The notes beneath the pieces are model-generated. The model was given only the letters and a program-made list of their open reading frames with translations. It made no database searches and was not told where the DNA came from. A stretch of DNA of 64,000 nt from Bacillus sp. BA3 (GTDB taxonomy: Bacteria; Bacillota; Bacilli; Bacillales; DSM-1321): the NCBI GenBank assembly GCA_002835675.1, contig PIZR01000005.1:186001-250000 (forward strand), given 5' to 3'. Positions 60,285 through 64,000 of this stretch are shown in pieces (position 1 is the stretch's first letter; each line of letters opens with the position of its first letter). The translations under genes and the position numbers were made by a program.

Positions 60285-60352
60285 GTGACTTGGGCGAAAT
60301 GCTCAGTCTTATAACGATGTTCCGCTGCAAACAATAAGTATTTGCAAGAGCG
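60285..60352 (+). promoter_or_regulatory. Candidate ribosomal protein L19 leader
   Basis: The trmD-rplS gap (130 bases) contains a stem with CGC-TGCAAA (60323-60331) against TTTGCA (60341-60346) and GCG (60350-60352), directly before the ribosome site of rplS. Bacillota rplS genes are known to carry an autoregulatory leader. Promoter elements nearby (TCGACG, TATACC) are weak. The match to the known L19 leader fold is by position and not by full structure. Confidence 0.45.
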
Positions 60353-60372
60353 TCCAGGAGGAGTTGAAATCG

Positions 60373-60720
60373 ATGCAAAATCTTATTAACGAAATCACAA
60401 AAGAACAACTTCGCTCAGATCTTCCATCATTCAGACCTGGTGACACAGTACGTGTACACGTAAAGGTTATTGAAGGAACTCGCGAACGTATCCAGTTGTT
60501 TGAAGGCGTTGTAATCAAACGTCGTGGCGGCGGAGTTAGTGAAACTTTCACAGTACGTAAGATCTCTTACGGCGTTGGAGTAGAACGTGCTTTCCCTGTT
60601 CACACACCAAAAATTGCGAAACTAGAAGTTATCCGTCACGGTAAAGTACGTCGTGCGAAACTTTATTACCTACGCGAACTTCGTGGTAAAAAAGCACGTA
60701 TTAAAGAAATTCGTCGTTAA
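60373..60720 (+). CDS. rplS: 50S ribosomal protein L19
   Basis: A 115-residue bL19, length as in Bacillus, with [29 protein letters not shown] and [19 protein letters not shown] segments. It sits at the interface of the ribosomal subunits. ATG 60373 follows CAGGAGGAG. A TTG at 60364 would lie inside that site. It is followed by a strong terminator. Confidence 0.97.
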   Translation: MQNLINEITKEQLRSDLPSFRPGDTVRVHVKVIEGTRERIQLFEGVVIKRRGGGVSETFTVRKISYGVGVERAFPVHTPKIAKLEVIRHGKVRRAKLYYLRELRGKKARIKEIRR

Positions 60721-60785
60721 TTCTTCGAATATCTTCATGCGGGTTTACCATGATCCACATAAGGTGAATAACCAAACAGTATCAT

Positions 60786-60822
60786 GCAAAAAGGGAGCTT
60801 GTTTATCAGGCTCCCTTTTTGC
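60786..60822. terminator. Strong terminator after rplS
   Basis: GCAAAAAGGGAGC (60786-60798) pairs with GCTCCCTTTTTGC (60810-60822), loop of 11. Both strands carry T runs at the end of the stem. It ends the rplS transcript. Confidence 0.93.
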
Positions 60823-60936
60823 ACTTTAAGAAACGATGAATACACTTACGGTGAAAACTATATAGAATCCTGCTCGCTATAGCGTCCGCAACATGTTAAA
60901 ATAATTGTTGATATGCTTCAAAAAGGGTGTGTAAGG

Positions 60937-61497
60937 ATGGCGAAAAAGAAAAATGAATTGTGGGAATGGACAAAGGCGGTCATAATCGCGGTTATAGCGG
61001 CGACGCTGATTCGTTATTTCCTTCTGGCTCCTATTGTTGTGGACGGTAATTCCATGATGCCGACATTAAAGGATACGGACCGCATGATCGTTAATAAAAT
61101 TTCCTATTCGATCGGTGAACCGAAAAGATTCGACATTATCGTTTTCGAAGCTCCAGAAGGCAAGGATTACATAAAGCGGGTCATTGGATTGCCTGGGGAA
61201 AAAGTCGAATATAAAAATGATACTCTTTACGTGAATGGAAAAGCTTATGATGAGCCATACTTGGATGAATATAAAGAACAATTGATTGATGGCGGGGACT
61301 TGACGGAACCTTTTACATTAAGTGATGTCATAGAACAAGAAACGGTGCCTGAAGGCCACCTATTTGTCCTGGGGGATAATCGCCGTTTTAGTAAGGATAG
61401 CCGCCATTTTGGCGTAGGTGTCGTTCCTTACGATAAAGTGTTAGGAAAAACTAAATTAGTTTATTGGCCGATCGAAGACTTTCGATTGGCGGAATAG
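60937..61497 (+). CDS. lepB: Type I signal peptidase
   Basis: A 186-residue Sip-type signal peptidase. One N-terminal membrane helix (about residues 14-34) is followed by the extracytoplasmic domain. The Ser-Lys dyad is Ser39 in GNSMMPT and Lys80 in [12 protein letters not shown], and the [14 protein letters not shown] box is present. It cleaves signal peptides of secreted proteins. ATG 60937 is preceded by AAAGGGTG. ATG 60913 is an alternative adding 8 residues but lies before this site. It is close to B. subtilis SipS in length (184). Which Sip paralogue it is cannot be said. Confidence 0.95.
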   Translation: MAKKKNELWEWTKAVIIAVIAATLIRYFLLAPIVVDGNSMMPTLKDTDRMIVNKISYSIGEPKRFDIIVFEAPEGKDYIKRVIGLPGEKVEYKNDTLYVNGKAYDEPYLDEYKEQLIDGGDLTEPFTLSDVIEQETVPEGHLFVLGDNRRFSKDSRHFGVGVVPYDKVLGKTKLVYWPIEDFRLAE

Positions 61498-61514
61498 TAG
61501 GAAGGTGCATTCCA

Positions 61515-62423
61515 TTGACAATACAGTGGTTCCCTGGCCATATGGCCAAAGCAAGACGGGAAGTAACAGAGAAATTAAAACTGATCGACATCATCTTTGA
61601 ACTTGTGGATGCCCGGATACCGGCATCTTCACGAAATCCGATGATCGATGAAATCATTCAGCATAAACCGAGGGTCATCCTTTTGAATAAAGCTGATATG
61701 GCCGATCCGGTAAAAACGAATATGTGGCTTGAACATTATAAATCGCAGGGGAAAACGGCGATTGCCATTAACTCACAGGCTGGAAACGGTTTAAACCAGA
61801 TTACAGCTGCTTCCAAAAAACTTTTAAAAGAGAAGTATGAGCGGATGGAATCAAGAGGAATAAAGCCGAGAGCGATCCGTGCCATGATAGTCGGCATTCC
61901 GAACGTGGGGAAATCGACTTTAATCAATCGGCTTGCCAAAAAGAACATTGCCAAAACAGGGAATACGCCTGGCGTCACGAAAGCGCAGCAATGGATAAAA
62001 GTTGGCAAGGAATTGGAATTGCTCGACACGCCGGGGATTCTCTGGCCGAAATTCGAGGATCAAGAAGTAGGCTTGAAGCTTGCGTTGACAGGTGCGATCA
62101 AAGATACGATTTTAAACTTGCATGAAGTCTCATTATACGGCCTTCGCTTTTTGGAAAAAGAATATCCGGATAGATTGAAATCCCGTTATAATCTGGATGT
62201 AATTCCGCAGGAAACACTCGAATTGTTCGATGCGGTCGGAAAGTTCAGGGGCTGTTTAGCATCTGGAGGGTTCATCGATTATGACAAGACCGCAGAGTTG
62301 GTCGTACGTGAAATCCGTTCAGAAAAGATGGGTCCGCTTACGTTTGAGGTCCCTTTGGATTATGAAGAGAATGATATCCCGAATAACATTAACAATGACC
62401 TGATTGTTGAAGACAATCAGTGA
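61515..62423 (+). CDS. rbgA: Ribosome biogenesis GTPase RbgA (YlqF)
   Basis: A 302-residue circularly permuted GTPase of late 50S assembly. Order: G4 motif LLNKADMAD (about residue 57), then G1 [18 protein letters not shown] and G3 [12 protein letters not shown], with a C-terminal helical domain. TTG 61515 gives [12 protein letters not shown], aligning exactly with Bacillus, 8 bases after AGGAAGGTG (61499-61507). The same frame stays open back into lepB, which is not coding for this protein. Confidence 0.95.
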   Translation: MTIQWFPGHMAKARREVTEKLKLIDIIFELVDARIPASSRNPMIDEIIQHKPRVILLNKADMADPVKTNMWLEHYKSQGKTAIAINSQAGNGLNQITAASKKLLKEKYERMESRGIKPRAIRAMIVGIPNVGKSTLINRLAKKNIAKTGNTPGVTKAQQWIKVGKELELLDTPGILWPKFEDQEVGLKLALTGAIKDTILNLHEVSLYGLRFLEKEYPDRLKSRYNLDVIPQETLELFDAVGKFRGCLASGGFIDYDKTAELVVREIRSEKMGPLTFEVPLDYEENDIPNNINNDLIVEDNQ

Positions 62424-62432
62424 AAAGGATTG

Positions 62433-62504
62433 ATACGGAGCTGGAGTATTGGATGTCGAAAAGGCTTACTCTTTTTGATGTCTCTTTTCCGCTCCGTATT
62501 TTTG
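62433..62504 (+). terminator. Terminator after rbgA with a nested hairpin
   Basis: ATACGGAGC (62433-62441) and GCTCCGTAT (62491-62499) are perfect 9-base arms with TTTTTG after. Between them TCGAAAAG and CTTTTTGA form an inner stem, so the whole folds as one long hairpin. Confidence 0.8.
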
Positions 62505-62560
62505 TTTGAACTGTAGAAAGGGAGCAAGGCTGCCGATAATTAATATGATGGGTGATAAAG

Positions 62561-63346
62561 ATGATAACCGAAATGAGCATTAAGGAAATCTCCTCAAAGT
62601 TAAAGACAATAAGAGAGCCTGAAGATTTATTTTTACAGAAATGCCGGGAGGACGGACGAAAGGGAGTAACCGACTTAGTAAGCAAATGGCAAAGAGCTTA
62701 TGAAAAAGAACAACAGGTAAGGGATGCTTTCACGGAAATGACGGAGTTTGAGCGTCAATTGAGAAAACAGGGGTTTTCCATTCTGGCTGGTATCGATGAA
62801 GTGGGAAGAGGACCTCTGGCAGGACCAGTTGTGACCAGTGCAGTCATCTTGCCTGAATCTTTTTATTTGCCTGGGCTTAATGATTCCAAAAAGATTCCAG
62901 AGGCAAAAAGGGAACTGTTTTATGAAATGATTTTTAAGGAAGCGCTATCCATAGGTGTAGGTGTTGTACATAGCGAAGTAATTGATGAAATCAATATATA
63001 TCAAGCTACGAAAAAGGCAATGGTGGCCGCATTGAACGATCTGTCGGAACTTCCTGATCATTTGTTGATCGATGCAATGGAATTGGATGTGCCGATTCCG
63101 CAGCTTTCGCTCATAAAGGGGGACGCAAGAAGCATTAGCATCTCTGCGGCCTCCATAATAGCGAAAGTGACCCGTGATAGAATGATGAAGGAATATGGTG
63201 AGAAATATCCGGAATATGGTTTTGAAAAGCACATGGGTTACGGGACAAGCCAACATTTAGAAGCGCTCGACACGCACGGGCTTACACCTTGGCATAGAAG
63301 AAGTTTTGCACCAGTTAAGGAAATAGCTGCAAGAACGAAGGATTAA
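62561..63346 (+). CDS. rnhB: Ribonuclease HII
   Basis: A 261-residue type 2 RNase H that removes ribonucleotides and RNA primers from DNA. The catalytic core begins at [18 protein letters not shown], with acidic residues (Asp and Glu in DEVGRG, Asp in LIDAMELD). The C-terminal [10 protein letters not shown] is typical. The N-terminal 75 residues are the Bacillus-type extension. ATG 62561 follows a GGTGAT site. GTG 62552 is an alternative with a poorer site. It follows rbgA as in Bacillus. Confidence 0.95.
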   Translation: MITEMSIKEISSKLKTIREPEDLFLQKCREDGRKGVTDLVSKWQRAYEKEQQVRDAFTEMTEFERQLRKQGFSILAGIDEVGRGPLAGPVVTSAVILPESFYLPGLNDSKKIPEAKRELFYEMIFKEALSIGVGVVHSEVIDEINIYQATKKAMVAALNDLSELPDHLLIDAMELDVPIPQLSLIKGDARSISISAASIIAKVTRDRMMKEYGEKYPEYGFEKHMGYGTSQHLEALDTHGLTPWHRRSFAPVKEIAARTKD

Positions 63347-63359
63347 GGGGGGATGAGTG

Positions 63360-64000
63360 GTGCAATCCATAACAATCGGTCAACCGTTATCTTCACCTAT
63401 TGAAATAAAAGGAATTGTTAGTTGGAAAAACGGGCAAATCCTTTTCGGGAAGGTGAATAAAGTTTTTCCTAACCAAACGGCCGAGGTACAGATTGGCCAC
63501 CAAAAAATGATTGCCACTCTCGATATCCCGCTTCGGACAGGAGAAAGGCATTGGTTTCAAGTGCAGCACCCAATTGAGGGGCGGCTCGTGTTAAAAGCTT
63601 TAAATTCCCCCGATTTGAACGATTCCGGCATAAAGGGAACGGCTGCAAAATTAATCGCTCATCTCGGCATAACGCCCGAACCGTCCGCATTGAAGCTTGC
63701 CGAATATCTCCTGACAAATCGCCTCCCGATAACCAAGGATACTTTTCAGCCCGCCATGCAATGGTTAAAAGCTGCTGATGCTGCAGAAGCCGGTCTGCCT
63801 GTAATAAAAACGATGTTTATTCAGCAACTGCCTTTTGTAAAAGATGTATTTGATGCTTTATTTACACAGTCCAAAAGTGAACCTTTCCATAAACTTCTCA
63901 GTTGCTTCAAGCAAAAGCTGGAGGATGGTGAAGCAGAAACGAGGACTGCCGGCAAGCTGATGGAAGTATTGGACTCCTTACACGTTGCTAAACAGAACCA
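63360..64000 (+). CDS. ylqG: YlqG-like protein, N-terminal part, truncated by the window end
   Basis: The frame is open from GTG 63360 (7 bases after AAGGGGGG at 63345-63352; GTG 63357 also possible) to the last base, at least 213 codons with no stop. It begins MQSITIGQPLSSPIEIKG. The visible part is mixed alpha/beta with no membrane helix and no domain I can name. B. subtilis has ylqG, a protein of unknown function, right after rnhB, before ylqH (an FlhB-like protein) and sucCD, so the position supports a ylqG homologue. The rest of the gene lies outside. Confidence 0.72.
   Translation, partial: MQSITIGQPLSSPIEIKGIVSWKNGQILFGKVNKVFPNQTAEVQIGHQKMIATLDIPLRTGERHWFQVQHPIEGRLVLKALNSPDLNDSGIKGTAAKLIAHLGITPEPSALKLAEYLLTNRLPITKDTFQPAMQWLKAADAAEAGLPVIKTMFIQQLPFVKDVFDALFTQSKSEPFHKLLSCFKQKLEDGEAETRTAGKLMEVLDSLHVAKQN

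Noticed and set aside
63469..63717. 82-codon minus-strand ORF near the window end
   Set aside because: It is antisense to the open YlqG-like frame starting at 63360, which has a good ribosome site and correct gene context.

Overview
This window is an uninterrupted stretch of housekeeping chromosome from a low-to-moderate-GC, endospore-forming Bacillota bacterium of the Bacillus type. The gene order is that of the Bacillus subtilis ylmD-to-ylqG region. Diagnostic signs are spoVM (a 26-codon spore gene), sepF, divIVA, remA, prkC, fapR and the pyrR-attenuated pyr operon. Protein lengths and motifs match Bacillus closely but not identically, so a genus such as Peribacillus or a relative is plausible. 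The species cannot be fixed from the sequence alone. I see no rRNA, tRNA, CRISPR array, prophage, transposon or insertion sequence.

Layout. 1-3100: cell-division cluster (pgeF tail, ylmE, sepF, ylmG, ylmH, divIVA). 3107-6307: ileS behind a strong promoter and an isoleucine T-box. 6391-7837: lspA and an RluD-type pseudouridine synthase. 7834-19787: the complete pyrimidine operon (pyrR-P-B-C-AA-AB-K-D-F-E) with three PyrR attenuators. It ends at a terminator shared with convergent rqcH. 21803-24665: a possible 42-codon ORF and a P-type calcium ATPase. 24765-31260: yloC, remA, gmk, rpoZ, coaBC, priA and def. 31257-39752: fmt, rsmB, rlmN, prpC, prkC, rsgA, rpe and thiN. 39875-44427: spoVM, rpmB (minus strand), yloU, yloV (fakA) and the serine dehydratase pair. 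44424-50168: recG and the FapR-controlled lipid genes fapR-plsX-fabD-fabG-acpP. 50433-57713: rnc, smc, ftsY, ylxM and ffh. 57867-64000: rpsP, khpA, ylqD, rimM, trmD, rplS, lepB, rbgA, rnhB and the start of a ylqG-like gene cut by the window end.

How the genes work together. Several pathways are complete or nearly so: de novo UMP synthesis from bicarbonate, glutamine and aspartate; initiation of phospholipid and fatty-acid synthesis with its malonyl-CoA sensor; protein targeting by SRP (ffh, ylxM, ftsY); and ribosome and tRNA maturation (rsmB, rlmN, rsgA, rimM, trmD, rbgA and three ribosomal proteins). Both named factors of bacterial ribosome quality control are here, about 17 kb apart: RqcP (ylmH) and RqcH, with the RqcH tRNA-binding Asp97/Arg98 pair intact.

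I did not find a convincing undescribed system. Items most worth checking are small regulatory structures: an inverted repeat on the ylxM-ffh promoter, a palindrome at the serine dehydratase promoter, a long structured inverted repeat after rpoZ, a hairpin block between ylmG and ylmH, and a terminator overlapping the fapR promoter. The tiny ORF before the calcium ATPase and the two poorly understood proteins YlqD and YlqG are also worth a look.
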